Positions 10,686 through 23,590 of a DNA stretch of 64,000 nt are shown in pieces (position 1 is the first letter of the stretch; each line of letters begins with the position of its first letter). The position numbers and the translations under genes are program-made. This DNA comes from Batkoa obscura. Taxonomy: Eukaryota; Entomophthoromycota; Entomophthoromycetes; Entomophthorales; Batkoaceae. Below the pieces are notes generated by a model that saw nothing but the letters and a program-made list of their open reading frames with translations, was not told the origin of the DNA and did not search any database. The DNA lies in contig JASVEC010000035.1 of assembly GCA_030770535.1 (NCBI GenBank), positions 62,001 to 126,000 on the forward strand, in the 5' to 3' direction.

Positions 10686-11925
10686 TTTTTAAGATAAGTA
10701 AGAATAAATACAAATGAATAATTGATAAGTTTATAATTGATAGCTTCTATATACATGGGTATTTATATTATTTTTCAAGCTATGTATCAATATATTTTAT
10801 CGATAAAATATAACAATGTTTTCTAATGGATATTGTTTTTGACTTTTAATGATGCAGTTCTATTTGGCTTTTTATCATTGTTAATGCTAAATTTCTTATT
10901 TTTTTCTTAATGTCGTAAATTCTGTGCCTTTTCTTTATGTATCACTTTAATAAAGCCTCTTTAGTTTAATTCAGTATATTTTTTTAAATTGTCTACGGCA
11001 TAATTTTTTTTCTTAGATCGGAACAACAATTATATTTTTACTGTAAAAAATTATTTATTATATAATAGCCACATTTTATTACCCACTAAATAGTGATATT
11101 TATGTTTTGTTTTTTATTTTTTAAATTGAATATCTTTAATTTTTGTATTATATATTATATATTATATATTGTATATTATGTTTTATATTTTATTGTATTA
11201 TATTTTGTTTGTTGTATATTATACGCTATATGTTATATATTGTATTTTGTACATTGTATAATATATAATATGCATTAAGTATGACAAATATTGTATTCTA
11301 TATATTTTATAATATTACTATATTGGTTTTAAAGGTATGAAAAATACAAAGCCTAGCTTATTTGAGGGCTTACAATAATTTAAATTTTGTAAAATGAAGC
11401 TTGATAGGTGTCATTTTAGCTTCGTAGCACCAGCTGTAGTTGGAAATTTTATTCAATGAACTCAGTCATCCAAATATAATCTATAACTCTTGCTTAATAT
11501 ATGCCCTAAGTTTCAATTTAATTGAATAGTTGCTTTTCAAGACATAAAAGACAATAAAATATCCTCTTAATTGTTGTAAAAATAGACTTAAGTGAGATAC
11601 GGTAAAGCAACTGGTACTACAATATATAATTTTTTTTACATGAATATTATCTTTAGACTATAATTGATATATTTACAAAGTTTAATATTAGTTGGATTAT
11701 TTGTAATTAATATAATTGGAACTTCAAATATGTTACATTAGGACAGCATTTTTACAGGCTAAAAAAATTGATATTTTTAGAATTTTTATCAATAATAATT
11801 GTAGCTTGGAAATGGATTATTCAATTAATAGAAAACTTTATAGACAATCTAGTATTTCTTTATATATTAATTAGACTTGTATAAAAAATCTTATTTATTT
11901 GTTAAAAAAAGTCATGTCCTCCTTG

Positions 11926-11953
11926 TACTCCTTGTACTCCTTGTACTCCTTGA
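11926..11953. repeat. Short tandem repeat, 9-bp unit (tccttgtac)
   Basis: TCCTTGTAC is repeated about three times and followed by TCCTTGACC. On the minus strand it reads GVQGVQGVQG after an acceptor-like TTTTAG. A tiny terminal exon is conceivable but nothing upstream supports it. Confidence 0.7.
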
Positions 11954-12070
11954 CCTACTTCCCTAAAAGATTTTTTTATTAAAAATTGAAAATGAAAGAA
12001 ATTATTGAAGTTTAATTAATGAGGAGATTAGTTTTCTCCATAATATTTTCGTTTTTTTAAGAATAACATA

Positions 12071-12168
12071 CAGGGATGTTTTTTTTAGTTTCATCACTTT
12101 TTCTATCTTCTAAGCGCCATTTGAGTGGAAAAATTATTGCAAAATTCTTAAACAAAAATACATCCCCA
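12071..12168 (+). mobile_element. ~100-bp TIR element, copy 3
   Basis: CAGGGATGTTTTTTTTAG at left, CATCCCCA at right; core aagcgccatttgagtgg. Confidence 0.88.
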
Positions 12169-13103
12169 AATATCAAGTTAGAATCAAGCTTTTGTCACTT
12201 TTTTAATTTAACCAAAATTGGATAATATTGCTCCTACCATCAAAGTGAAGATTTTTAGAGACAGAGCGGATATAGACCCACATTCCCCCCTGTAATAGCA
12301 TAAAAGATCATTCAACTATAGGTTTTTTCACCTACCCGCTATTTAAGCCTCCTTGGCATTTCAGCGTGTATTATGTTTTCCTGTGTACTTAAATCTATAT
12401 AAAGTATCGAGAATATATATTTTTATCTCAAGTTTCCCTATACCAACATTGTAAATAGTTTTTAACTATCTATACCCTAGATCATGCATGCGGTCTACAA
12501 ATACATTTAGTCTTTTAAGATGGTCTATGCGTGCCTTTTCTTTTATGTATATATAGAATAGTAAATAGCTAGAATGAACGGATTTGATTTTACTGAAGCC
12601 CCCTTAACTACCAATAAAAGTAGATGAAATCTCTTGCACCATACCCTCTATTGCTTACAATTTTTTTTCTTTATTTATCAATAAATCATTTATGAGTACT
12701 GCTCTTTCAATTTTTTAGAATAGTAGTAATTTAAATAAGTTTATTTTTTATTCATTATCAAAATTAGAAACTAAAAGGTAGTTTAACCCTTTGAGTATCG
12801 AAGATCCTAGAAATATTATGTTTGATTAGATAAGAATTTTTGATTCATGTTCTGACTATTGAAGAGTTGTTTTTACTTAACCAAGACTAATTTGATGAGC
12901 ATTACTCGTCATAATTTTATTTTGATTTAAGATCATATGCAAACAATACCTGTTGTAATTTTGCTCTATAAAAATCTTATGAGCATGGCTCATCCATGTT
13001 ATCCAAGTGATTAAAGAAAGTAATTAAAAAAACTCAAATATTAAAGAAAATAACAAATAATACACTTTTATTAATTTAACAACAAAATAGAATATTATTT
13101 TAT

Positions 13104-14396
13104 TTAATAACCTTTCTTATTGCATTTGGATTTCAATTTTGGGAATTTATTTTGGTTAACAAGGGCCGCTTCAGATATAAAATTCTTATCTGAGTTTAAA
13201 ACAGAAATAAATTGAGCAAACTGTCTTTCCAACTGACGTACCATAGATACATCATAGCCTAAAGTTAACAAAAATTCTTCTCTTTGTGGAATTGGTACTC
13301 TTAACTTATACTTATCACTACGATCATAAGCGGAAGGTGCATTAATACCATTCATGACATAATTAAGATTATATTCCCTCAAATCTTGAGTTTCGTCGCA
13401 TTCAACTTCAGTATAAGCATCGATTGGTTTAATTAAAGTCATTTGGTTTGCTTTATTAAACAGCTCATTAACATCATACCCGTTTCTACGTGTCAATTTG
13501 GCACTTTGGGTCCAAGAGTAATGATCTTCTGGGTAATAATAGCATAGGTTATTTTCAGTATCCATTACATCTCTTGTCGTAATATTAAATGAATTTAATT
13601 TAGCATCTAAATTAGGAACTGTGTCATCAAAGGCATATTCTGTATCACGTTCTCCATTGCCTCTTTTTACCCAAGTATACCATAATTTGTCAACAAATGC
13701 ATGATGAGAATAAAATAAAGGATCAGAAGGGGAACCATGACCAGAGAAATCAGCACCGATACCATTGTGTATTAAACCGTGAGGACCAGCTTCGACACGA
13801 TTCCAGAAGGTTTTGAAGTCTTTTGAATTTAAGATCATGCCATTGATAACATCAGGACTCAACCAAGGAGTCATTTTTTTATCGATCTGATTAAAACTAC
13901 GTTTTAATAAATGTACATTGTTACCACCGTATACTTTAAAATTAGCAAAACTTCCATCATCGATTTGATTGTTGTTACTTGGTACCCCATTACCACCAAA
14001 TCTTCTACTTGCAAATACAGGATCGTTTTCTGGGTTTTGGGAGTAATTAGTCCAATCCCAATATGGAATTACTACACTGGGGTCAATATTTTGCAACTCT
14101 CTTTCAAGTACAAATAGGAAAGCACGATGCCAAGAAAAAAAGGAAGCTTTCGAATGAATAGACGAATAAATGGATTGATGCAATTGACTTAATTTATCCC
14201 ACTTAGTTGGCCTGGTACCATTATTCAATTTGTAAATAGCATTGACATAGTTATCCCATTGTTTTTGAGATAAAGTATAGATACTTGGTCTTTGATGAAC
14301 TCCATTTTCACAATTTCCTACCCTCGTAGTGGCGTAAAATTCAGATTGAGAATAAGTTATATTTACAAGTAATAGCAACAACAAATATTTCAACAT
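13104..14396 (-). CDS. Secreted tyrosinase (type 3 copper)
   Basis: Uninterrupted 430-aa frame with a signal peptide (MLKYLLLLLLVNITYS). The CuA site has three His at about 73, 81 and 90 in SIHSKASFFSWHRAFLFVLE. The CuB site has His 206 and 210 (GPHGLIHNGIG) and 231/232 in DPLFYSHHAFVDKLW. These are the six copper ligands of tyrosinases, which oxidise mono- and o-diphenols to o-quinones on the way to melanin. Length and the absence of a long cleavable C-terminal domain fit the short secreted form. The C-terminal part (PIPQREEFLLTLGYD onward) is not one I recognise. A TAGA microsatellite lies just before the start and may sit in the 5' UTR. Intergenic space on both sides exceeds 2 kb, unlike the housekeeping genes. 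Confidence 0.95.
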   Translation of the reverse strand: MLKYLLLLLLVNITYSQSEFYATTRVGNCENGVHQRPSIYTLSQKQWDNYVNAIYKLNNGTRPTKWDKLSQLHQSIYSSIHSKASFFSWHRAFLFVLERELQNIDPSVVIPYWDWTNYSQNPENDPVFASRRFGGNGVPSNNNQIDDGSFANFKVYGGNNVHLLKRSFNQIDKKMTPWLSPDVINGMILNSKDFKTFWNRVEAGPHGLIHNGIGADFSGHGSPSDPLFYSHHAFVDKLWYTWVKRGNGERDTEYAFDDTVPNLDAKLNSFNITTRDVMDTENNLCYYYPEDHYSWTQSAKLTRRNGYDVNELFNKANQMTLIKPIDAYTEVECDETQDLREYNLNYVMNGINAPSAYDRSDKYKLRVPIPQREEFLLTLGYDVSMVRQLERQFAQFISVLNSDKNFISEAALVNQNKFPKLKSKCNKKGY

Positions 14397-14411
14397 GGCT
14401 CAATTAATTAT

Positions 14412-14430
14412 TAGATAGATAGATAGATAG
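14412..14430. repeat. TAGA microsatellite
   Basis: About 4.5 TAGA units, 15-35 bp before the tyrosinase start. Confidence 0.85.
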
Positions 14431-16310
14431 TATTAAATAACTTAATAACTACGATTAATTTTTAATAAGCAAAAAAATTAACTTTTTTATACACTTTATT
14501 TATTGTTTATATATTTTACTGTTACCCCGTTCCTTTTAAAAATCCTCCAATAAAATCATGTATGTATTAATGAATTATTTTATATCTTAATATTCGTTTC
14601 TATATTTATTTATTTGGTTCTTAAAGTATTAAATTCAAGCTAATCTATCACATTCTTTTTTTTATTGCCCCTTAATGGTTGTAAGTTACTGACAATACTG
14701 GATTTCAATAAAAAATAGCTCACCTCTAATTAAAATAGACAGAGATGACTTCATGACTTTAATTACCCCAGAATCTATAACTTTTATTCGCTATAAAATT
14801 TAAAAAGTGTATAAGCATTATAATCCGCTAAATTTTTGAGTGGTGTTATTTACCTTTAATTACTCAAATCTATTTAAAGAGTGATATTTCAATTTATCAA
14901 ATGATTAGTTCCTACTAAATAATAGTAATTAGTCTTATTGTATTTGTTATATTTATTATATTTATTATATTTATTATACTTCATACCTTACAATTTTTAA
15001 TAAGCATTATTAAAATTAAGTTTACCATCCGTTTGGTCATTAAATAAATAATATTTTTAAATATTCCAAATTTAGTAAATAGTGGATAAGCTTTAGTTGA
15101 AATCATTTTATTTTTTATTTATTTTGATTCGTTTTCATAAAGCGTTTTCTTCTTTAAACTTTATCACCACCTTATTTCATATAGCAGATTTCTTGGAATT
15201 TTTATTTTTATTTTTAATATCTAATCCAAGATTTTTAATATTAAATATTCCTCCCATTTTTTAATAAAAATTCATCTATTTTTAACTTTATTATAATTTT
15301 TACTTATTTGTTAATTCTGGCTATTAACTTAATAGCACTCTGTTTATTCTAATACCTCTGTAAATTATTAATTTATTAGTTATTTATTTTTTATATTAGT
15401 TGATAACACTATTTTTATATAATCTTAGCTGACTTCTTCTAAATATAATATCACTTAAAGGAAGTTATTTTATATTCTTATTTTACGTCAAGATCGTAAA
15501 AATAGGATTTCTTTTAACAATACAATGCTATATTGAAAACGGAAATAGAAATTGTGGTAACTTAGTATGCATGCTCATTAACTTCAAACAAAGTTAACAA
15601 ATGTGATTAAAATTATATCACTCTGTCAAAAGTAGTTTTATTATTAAATTTATATAATTAAATACATGCTAAACATAACTTTCATTTCGGTTAATACCAG
15701 ATACTTTTATAAATAACTTTTTCCCTTTATTTGACAGCATCATCTATTTTTATTTATTAACTCTGGTTAATGTATTGTTATACTAGACTGTTTATTAATT
15801 TCTATTGTTTACTTTTGTACTACACTTCTTGGTATCTAAAATCCGGAGTAATGCCTGGGCTAATTAAAACTAAGATTTAATTTTATTGTGATTTATAAAG
15901 TGATAACTTGGTATTATATATATCTAGTATTAGTTAAAAATAGTGATTTTAATTAACTTTAAAAAAAACTAAAAAACATAGTCTTTTATCAACTAATTTT
16001 TTCGAACCTACTATTTTAATCTAGTAAAAGACTTGTCCTTAAGAGTTTAGAATTTTCAAAAAAATGATACAATTTACTAAAATTTTAACATATTGAATAA
16101 ACTTCAGATAACTATCAAATCGTTTTGCATAATTTTTTTTATCCCTTGATGGATTCCTTTGGTCGAATTGGATGGGAAGTATACAAAGCTCGTGACCAGA
16201 TCTTATAGTAACCATTGCTAGTCAGTTTTAGAATGATTATACTTTCCACATTTATAAAATTTTGTCAAATTTCCTTGAGTTAAAGTTCCTAGTTAATATT
16301 TCGAAATGAG

Positions 16311-16506
16311 TATAACAAAATACAAAAAAATAGATACAGTTAGTTTATTTAATTGATACAGTCATATTTTGTAAAAATAACAGTGACTTATTGAATTTGA
16401 AGAAAAGTAGACCTTTGTATTTAGTTAGTTGCTACTACTTTTACAAAATATGAGCTGTATCGATTAAATAGATTAACTGTATTTATTTTTTCGTATTTTG
16501 TTATGG
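16311..16506. repeat. ~195-bp foldback with ~65-bp inverted arms
   Basis: Left arm starts TATAACAAAATACAAAAAAA and runs to about 16376. The right arm, about 16434-16506, is its diverged reverse complement (ending GTATTTTGTTATG). Both arms contain GATACAG and CATATTTTGTAAAA blocks. The spacer of about 57 bp is unrelated. It is a MITE-like hairpin of a different family from the 100-bp elements; I saw no second copy and no convincing target duplication. Confidence 0.8.
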
Positions 16507-16619
16507 GTTTTTAAAAAAATATGAGTTATGCACAAAGGTAATCAATCATAATCATGTTTTTTATAACTTTTGATAATTATTAAATTTTAAGCGCCATAAC
16601 AAATGGACAAAATATCAAA

Positions 16620-16718
16620 TAGGGTGTATTTTTTTGTTTAAGGATTTTACTAACAATCTTTGAGCTCAAATAGCGCTTAAAAAAATGGAAAAAGTAACGA
16701 AACCAAGAAACATCCCAA
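16620..16718 (-). mobile_element. ~100-bp TIR element, copy 4
   Basis: Reverse orientation, AGGGTGTATTTTTTTG left and CATCCCA right. Core CTCAAATAGCGCTT is intact. Confidence 0.87.
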
Positions 16719-16970
16719 ATTAATTTTTTTTAAACTTCATGATTAAATTTTTGATATATCTAGTTATGAATATCTGATAATTTAATCATCGTAATGTTAA
16801 TTATAAGGCTTAATATCGCTTCTTTAACTAGCCATACACTCAATCTTTCTGCGAGCCATACACAGCTGCCTCTCTTAAAGACCTCCTCTCATCTCACACA
16901 CAGCCATGGACTGTTAATTTTAATTTTAATTTTACATAGGAACTCTTACTTAATTTTGGCTTTCTACATA

Positions 16971-17067
16971 TGGGGATATGTTTTTTTATTTAAGAATTTT
17001 ACTACAATTTTTCCACTCAAATAGTGCTTAAAAATGGAAAGATAACGAAACTAAAAAAACAGCCCCA
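16971..17067 (-). mobile_element. ~100-bp TIR element, copy 5
   Basis: TGGGGATATG left, GCCCCA right, flanked by TA on both sides. Faces copy 6 across about 31 bp. Confidence 0.9.
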
Positions 17068-17098
17068 TATGATTTAATATGGAATAAATAGCAATAAT

Positions 17099-17199
17099 TG
17101 GGGCTGTTTTTTTTTGGTTTCATAACTTTTTCCATTTTTTAAGCACTATTTGAGTGGAAAAATTGTTAGTAAAATTATTAAGCAAAACATGCATCCCCA
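17099..17199 (+). mobile_element. ~100-bp TIR element, copy 6
   Basis: TGGGGCTG left, CATCCCCA right, flanked by AT on both sides rather than TA. Inverted relative to copy 5. Confidence 0.9.
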
Positions 17200-17830
17200 A
17201 TTGTAAATTCATATTAAATATTAGGACTAATCTACTTAGAATAGTTTTACAAAATTTATAGTATGATATAAACTAAATAAACTCAAATAGTTTTATATAA
17301 AAGCAATTATAATTCAATGCTTCAAAAAAAACAATTGCATTAGTTAACTATCTTAATTGTTCTAAAAGCAAAATGCTTTGATTTTTCTAAAATAAAATAA
17401 AATAAAATAAAATATTTGAAATACTTTTTTATAAATACCTTTTAAATGATACTATAATTTTAATTATAAATCAATACCTATAATTACAACTACATAGCTT
17501 TTAATAGAACGTTATAATAATCTGAAAATATTTATAAGTTAATTTAAAATTAAAAAACAGAAATAAAAATGAAGTCGAAAATAAAATTTATCACTTATTT
17601 TATAAAACTATAAGTAACAAAAATAGATTTATATAGTAACAAAATTTATTAGCTACTATAAGAGCTTTATAAATAATTTCGGTATATTATTATATTTGAA
17701 ACTCATATAGTTCAACTATAGTATACATAAATTTCACTTTAAATAAGATTATTTTATATAGACTTCACAATAAAGCATGACAGTTGCACATTAAAACATA
17801 ATCAAAATAAGAATAAAATTTACTCAATTT

Positions 17831-19085
17831 TTATTCCAAAGACTCCAAAACTGGCTTCATAAATTGGGGTATTATAAACTTTAATTTAACTTTGATATCC
17901 TTTTCATTTCCGCGAATTATAGCCTCCAATTCATTTTCATTTTGTTTAGGTATATGATTTAGTCGAAATAATACTATTAATTGATTTTGATTTTGATACA
18001 TAATTTTACCCACTGATTTTTTACTTGTTTCTGATAAAAAGATATCATAATTTATCAAATCTAAGTGGCTGTATAAAAAAATATCGATGTAAATAAAAAA
18101 TTATAAAAAATTATTAAAATACTTACTTTATTTCTTGTTCCAGTACTTTAATTGAAAATAATCGTTTTCTAATGACCCCTTTATGATGCGTTCGAATAGT
18201 TAATTCTTGACCAATATAGCATCCTTTTCTAAAATGAATTCCATTTAATAACTCTAAATTGCTTTCCATGGGTAAGGAAGTCATGGGCAATATGCCAAGA
18301 TTAGTCTCTGCTATACCATTAGTTAATAATTTTAACTTATATGATCCGTAATCTTGTAATTCGATCGAATGTTTTTTTATATATGCTTCAAAGCCTAATA
18401 TATTATAATTAATTATTTTTATTTTATTTTAATATTATACTTTTAAGAAATTACCTTTTTCTCCTTTAGGTATTATACACCTTTTGCCCATTAATTTCAG
18501 CCTTGGATCTTCATTAATAATACATTCATCATTTATTTCACTCTCTATTTTATTCTCTTCAGATAGTTGAAATAAATCAAACTCATTTGAAACTTCTTTA
18601 ATATGCACTTTAGCGATTAATTTATACTTTTTTAAGTGCGATAATATAGTCTCTTTTTGTTCCATTGGATAATCCATAAAAAAAGACGGATTTGAATCTT
18701 TATTATTTTTGTTTTGGTAAATAAAACTATCAAACATTACTCGACCCTAGAAAAAATAAAGAATCAAAATTAAATATTCATGTATTAAAACTGATTGAAT
18801 AAAAATCAATCTTACCTGTGGTGTTAAAAACGCATTATATTGACAATTAGGTGTATCTTTTTCATTTAATGTTACTAAATTTGTACTCATTCCATTCAAA
18901 AATTTAATACTATCGGGGCCTTGAATGCTCAATAGGCCTCGACCTAAATTGAGAGAAATTAGCTCAGTATTTCCATGCTTGGAAATATACTGTCTGGTTA
19001 TCGATGTATTTACAGAATTAAAAATGTGTTTAGTTAAGCGGATTCTGGTTAGATTAGTGTTGAAATTAAGATATTGTTTTAACAT
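17831..19085 (-). CDS. IBA57: IBA57, mitochondrial iron-sulfur cluster assembly (YgfZ/GcvT-like)
   Basis: Exons 18816-19085, 18455-18746, 18127-18394 and 17831-18068 join in frame to 355 aa. The N-terminus is a basic presequence. The GcvT-like fold is recognisable from GLLSIQGPDSIKFLNGMSTN and the FLTPQGRVMFDSFIYQ stretch. The diagnostic family motif KGCYIGQE follows, in GIHFRKGCYIGQELTIRTHH, close to the C-terminal third. IBA57 works with ISCA1/ISCA2 to mature [4Fe-4S] clusters in mitochondria; the conserved Cys of the motif is present. The start at 19085 is the only ATG ahead of the conserved part. It is divergent from the first nucleoporin gene over a 323-bp shared upstream region. Confidence 0.93.
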
Positions 19086-19408
19086 TTCGATTTAGTAGAT
19101 ATCGACCTTATTGAATTTAAATTATGTTTACTATACTTGTGATGTTAATTCGATAATGGAATTATGTAATTGGATTTATCTTCTATTATTATAGTCTAAC
19201 TAAATATAAATATGGTATATATTTTTTGTTGGTTGTAAAAATGGATTAATTTGATCTTATTTTAAAGTATTAATTATTTTAATGCACTTGTCATCAAATT
19301 TTAAAAAAAATCCCATGAAATTTTAATTTATTGCCAAAATTCATCATACAAAAAATTAACTCAATATTTACTAGCTAATAATATTTTTTTTTTAAGAAGC
19401 AGATAAAA

Positions 19409-22400
19409 ATGGGAGATTCGACTATAGTGACAATCCAAAGTGAATTTCAATCTTTATTGCAATTACAAAAAAGTTTACCTTTAGAAACTATATTAAATAA
19501 TAATTTACATTGTCATGTTAGTACACTTCCTCATTATGATTTACATTATTATAATAAACTCCCAGATGTAATTCAATCTCATTTGAAAGATGACAATTAT
19601 CGTTCAGGATTTTTAAAACCATGGAATCAAATTTACTATATTATCAATAATTTATTATTTCTATGGGATTTTACTAATAACAATATTCAACAAATAGATA
19701 TGCAATATAATATAATTGCTTGTGAAGTTATTTCTCCAAAGCCAAACTGTTTCGATAAAGAGATTAAAGAGGTACTTTTAATAGCTAATGAGAATGAAAT
19801 TGGATTATTTAATAGGGTGAAAGATGAAAATAATCAATATCAATTATTCAAAAGTAAATATTTTATTAATGGTCAATTTAATCAACAATTCCATGTTACT
19901 AGTAGTAAATCTGGTAGAGTATTTTTGAGTTGTGGAGATAATATAATGGAATTAGATTATCAATTACAAGATAGCCTTTTTTATAATAGTTGTCGATTAA
20001 TTAAATTAAAATGGGATTTATTTGGCTTAACGCAATTATTTTATAATACTAAAAAAGAGAGTTGTATTATTAAGTTGATAGTGGATGATGAAAGAAACAT
20101 ATGTTATTCACTTAACCAAGAAGGTGTTATTACTATTATTAATATTTCTAAGGGACAATTTAATGTAGTTGGTAAGGTTAATGTTAAAGAAAAAGCAAAA
20201 GAATTCATCTTTCATAACGGAGTTTATAACATCATAGATATTCAACTCATTTCAGTAAAAGAATCAAATATCATTAAATTGTTAGTTATAGATAATTTGG
20301 CTAATCATCTTTATTTTGCGTCCTCAATAGAAAATGATAATTCGTTAACAAATTTATCAGTATATTATGCGTTCCATAATAATAGTTTCAACAATAACGA
20401 TATTATCAATAATGTTAATTATTACAATCGTGGTCTTTATTTACATAGTTTTTATAATAACAATAATGAAACTGAAGTTTATTTACAATATATGGATAGA
20501 ACAGAAGGATTAACCAATCATACGACTAGTTTAATTCAAAATAAGTTAAAATTGAAGGGAAGAGTATTAGATATTATAGAATGGGATATTAATTTTAATC
20601 AAAAATTAAATATTTACAATCAACAAAGTATATCTCTAGAATTAGAAGAAAGTTTAAATCAATGCTATTCAGTTAATAGAAATTTTGTAATATTAACAAA
20701 AGAAAACATTTATATAATTAATAAATTAAGGCCAATCGATCAATTACAATATATTTATAAATCTATTTATGATGAGTCAAAAGATTACTTAAAATTGAAA
20801 AATACAATGGAAAAATTTAATAATAATATTCAATTATTTATTCAATTATATGGAAAACAGTTCACGATTTATTGTTTATTATTATTATCTTCAAAAAATA
20901 ATTTTATTATTCAAAGGAATACTTTTAATCACAACGTATTTAATTATTTAGGCTCAACCCCTTCTTCTTATAAATTAATTAAACAATATAATCAAACAAT
21001 TAATGAATTAACGAAAGAAGATGATAAACTATTAGTTAAAGGTTATTTATTATTATTAGTTAATATAATTCAACCAATTTATAATAATAATGGTATTAAA
21101 GTAAAATACATTGAAGGAGGAAATAGTATCAATATATTTTTTAACATTGATTTAAAATGTTTAGAGTTTATTAAATTAATATTAGAATCTATATTAGAAT
21201 CATCTAATAATCTAAATCAACAAGAAGAACAGTCTCAACAACTAATAGATGTTTTTAAATTATTTAAAAAAACATTAAGTATTATTCATTTCTTTATTTC
21301 ATTTCAACAGTTTAATGTATTAAATCTAATATCAAAACAATCAGAAATAATAATTGACAATTTTAATCAATTGTCATTTAAAAATTTATTCAATTATAAT
21401 GAAAAATCAATTAATTTAATTCAAGATATTTATCTATTATTTTTAATCAACAATAACGAATTAAATATACAAGTAAGTTATAGTTTATTATATTATACAA
21501 TCTAATTTAAGTTGATTTATTTATACATTTTTAATAGAAAGAGAAACTTGTTGATTATTATACAAAAAACTGTTTATATTTAGTAGATATTAATCAAGTA
21601 ATTGTTACTCAGGTAAATTAAGTTACATATATAAAATGATATTTATTTACTTATTTATTTTGTTAGGCACATAATAAATTATCAAATATTGATAGTAATA
21701 TGATAAGTAATGAAATAAGATACTCAATGAAAGATGTAATTGGGCTGATTAATTATTTAATTGAACCGGTTAATTATCAACAATTGTTACAATTAAGTGA
21801 AAAATTAAGTCAATTGGGTTATCTTTGGGAGGCTTTATTATTATGCTGTAAGAACGTTAATCGAACAAATAATGAAATAATAGAACAAATTCAATTAATG
21901 GAAATTTTATTAAATTATTTAAAACCAGAATTTAATAATTATAAATTACAATTAAGTAGTAAAAGTAATAAAAATAAAATAACAGATAACATAATCAACT
22001 ATTTAGATAAATTATTATTATGTGGTAATAAACCAATATTTTATTCAAGTATTATTAATTGGTTTAATAACAATAATTTATTAAATGTGTTATTAAGTTG
22101 TCAATCTAAATCATTTTTAATTTATTTAAAATATTCGAATGAAATTCAATGTCAATTAATTTATTGTGAATATTTAATGATTCATTATCAATTTAATGAA
22201 GCTAGTTTTAAACTATTTAATACTGCTAAAATAGAAAGGTAAATAATACATAATAATAATAATAGTAGTAATGCCTTATAATTTCATAGTGAAAATTTAA
22301 ATTTAGATGATCGACTAAGTTTATTATTAAAAGCCAAGCTAGTTACAATCTACAATACTAATTTTAAATCGGAATCAATAAGGAAAAATCATTTAAAGTT

Positions 22401-23061
22401 AATTGATGATAATATCATGTCAACTAAATTACAATTCTTTATGATTGAAGAATCTAAACTATATTTGAAATATAATATTATTTCAAATCAATTAAAATTT
22501 AACACAATTGAAAATATTAATAAGGTAAAAAATAATATTATAAATCAAGATGCTAATATTGAAATATTATTAATAATACTCTTATATTTAGAACATCACT
22601 ATAATTGAAGAAGAATCATTATATCTATCAAAGATATATCATTTATATCTAAAAAAAGAACTAATGAATTTAAAGTCACTCGAAGAAAAATTACATTCCT
22701 TTATAATTAACGGTAAGTTTTAATTTAGCTCAAATTTATTTTATCAGAGTTAATTATTAATAATAATTTTAGTATCTCAAAAATTACCTCGTGAAAAAGT
22801 AATTGAATTATTATCTTCTGCTTTTCTATTATTAAGGAAGTATGCTTTTCAATCCAATCATTCACCTTCTTTAAGTAAATTATTATTTAATATTGATTCA
22901 TTTGATTTTACTAACTTTTATTTTTTATTATTTTAGAATCTTATTGGAGTATATTAACTACATTACCAAATAGGGAACAAATTAATTTTACAGATTTAGT
23001 AATTAAGCAATTCCTTCAACTTCTTGGCTTCGATATAACAGAAATTCAAGCGTTGAATTAG
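19409..23061 (+). CDS. NUP155: Nup155/Nup170-type nucleoporin, paralogue A (short C-terminus)
   Basis: Seven exons join in frame with consensus sites: 19409-21472, 21538-21612, 21667-22238, 22290-22524, 22592-22712, 22773-22874 and 22937-23061 (1097 aa). The N-terminal half is the Nup133/Nup155-type beta-propeller (LPDVIQSHL, then YYIINNLLFLWDF, then GRVFLSCGDNIMELDYQLQD; KLRPIDQLQYIY closes the propeller). The rest is the helical stack. Nup155/Nup170 proteins link the inner ring of the nuclear pore to the membrane and to other scaffold subunits. Compared with paralogues B and C in this window it lacks roughly the last 100-180 residues, ending soon after the FDITEIQALN helix. It is rich in Asn and Ile and more diverged than B. 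All splices work, so I do not call it a pseudogene. Confidence 0.87.
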
Positions 23062-23590
23062 ATTCAAAGTTTTATATCCCTTTTCATCTTAGCTTTATGA
23101 CTTAATTGATAGTCAATGAATAAAAATTTTAACCTACGTTTTTAAGATAAATTGATAAATGTTACCTTTTTTATCATAATTTGAGATTTGTAGTTTGAAT
23201 TTATGAATTTATTTTGTTTTTTAAGGGATAAAACGTTATTGAAGAATAGTTAAATTGATTTATTATTTACATATAACTTTTTGAAGGTTATAGTAATCAT
23301 AAGCGGTTCGTTTATGAACAAAATCTGAGTGTACTATAAGAGATATACTAAATAAAAGAGTTGTTAATCATTTTTTATTAACTTTCAATATTAAATAGTT
23401 AATTAGCTAAGGATAGCAATAGTTATTTTTAAGTATTAATTTTTTACAGCTATTTCTTCTAAAATAAAGTTACTTCATTGAACCAATCAAACTCATCAAA
23501 TAAACACCTGTTTTATGCAATCAAAAGATAATAATAACCTTCCAAAAATTATGGGAATTCATAATTCATTTCTCTCCAATATTTTCAAGA
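23062..23590. other. Intergenic between nucleoporin paralogues A and B
   Basis: 529 bp separate two genes on the same strand. No repeat element and no coding frame seen; presumably holds the end of A and the promoter of B. Confidence 0.6.

Larger units (their letters stand above)
10686..13103. other. Intergenic, gene-free; low-complexity stretch and TIR element copy 3
   Basis: About 2.4 kb between the Ser/Thr-rich gene start and the tyrosinase end. It holds a TATATT/TGTATT low-complexity run (about 11140-11280), a short tandem repeat at 11926-11953 and element copy 3. The 61-codon frame at 11093-11278 is only the low-complexity run. Confidence 0.7.
14431..17830. other. 3.4-kb intergenic region without a recognised gene
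   Basis: Very AT-rich. Contents seen: a 10-bp tandem repeat (ATTATATTTA) near 14945-14985, a long foldback at 16311-16506, TIR element copies 4-6 and an AAAAT run near 17390-17412. A less AT-rich patch at about 16830-16910 (AGCCATACAC twice) is unexplained. No coding frame has recognisable similarity. Confidence 0.65.

Noticed and set aside
11093-11278. 61-codon frame as a gene
   Set aside because: Entirely TATATT/TGTATT low-complexity sequence.
22525-22620. Frameshift in nucleoporin paralogue A
   Set aside because: At first the frame seemed broken here, but an intron 22525-22591 (GTAAAA...TTTAG) restores it, and the resulting exon matches the length and phase of those in B and C.
22831-22936. 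Missing splice donor near the 3' end of paralogue A
   Set aside because: A donor at 22875 (TTAA|GTAAAT) gives the same 102-nt exon and phase as paralogue B, so the gene is intact.
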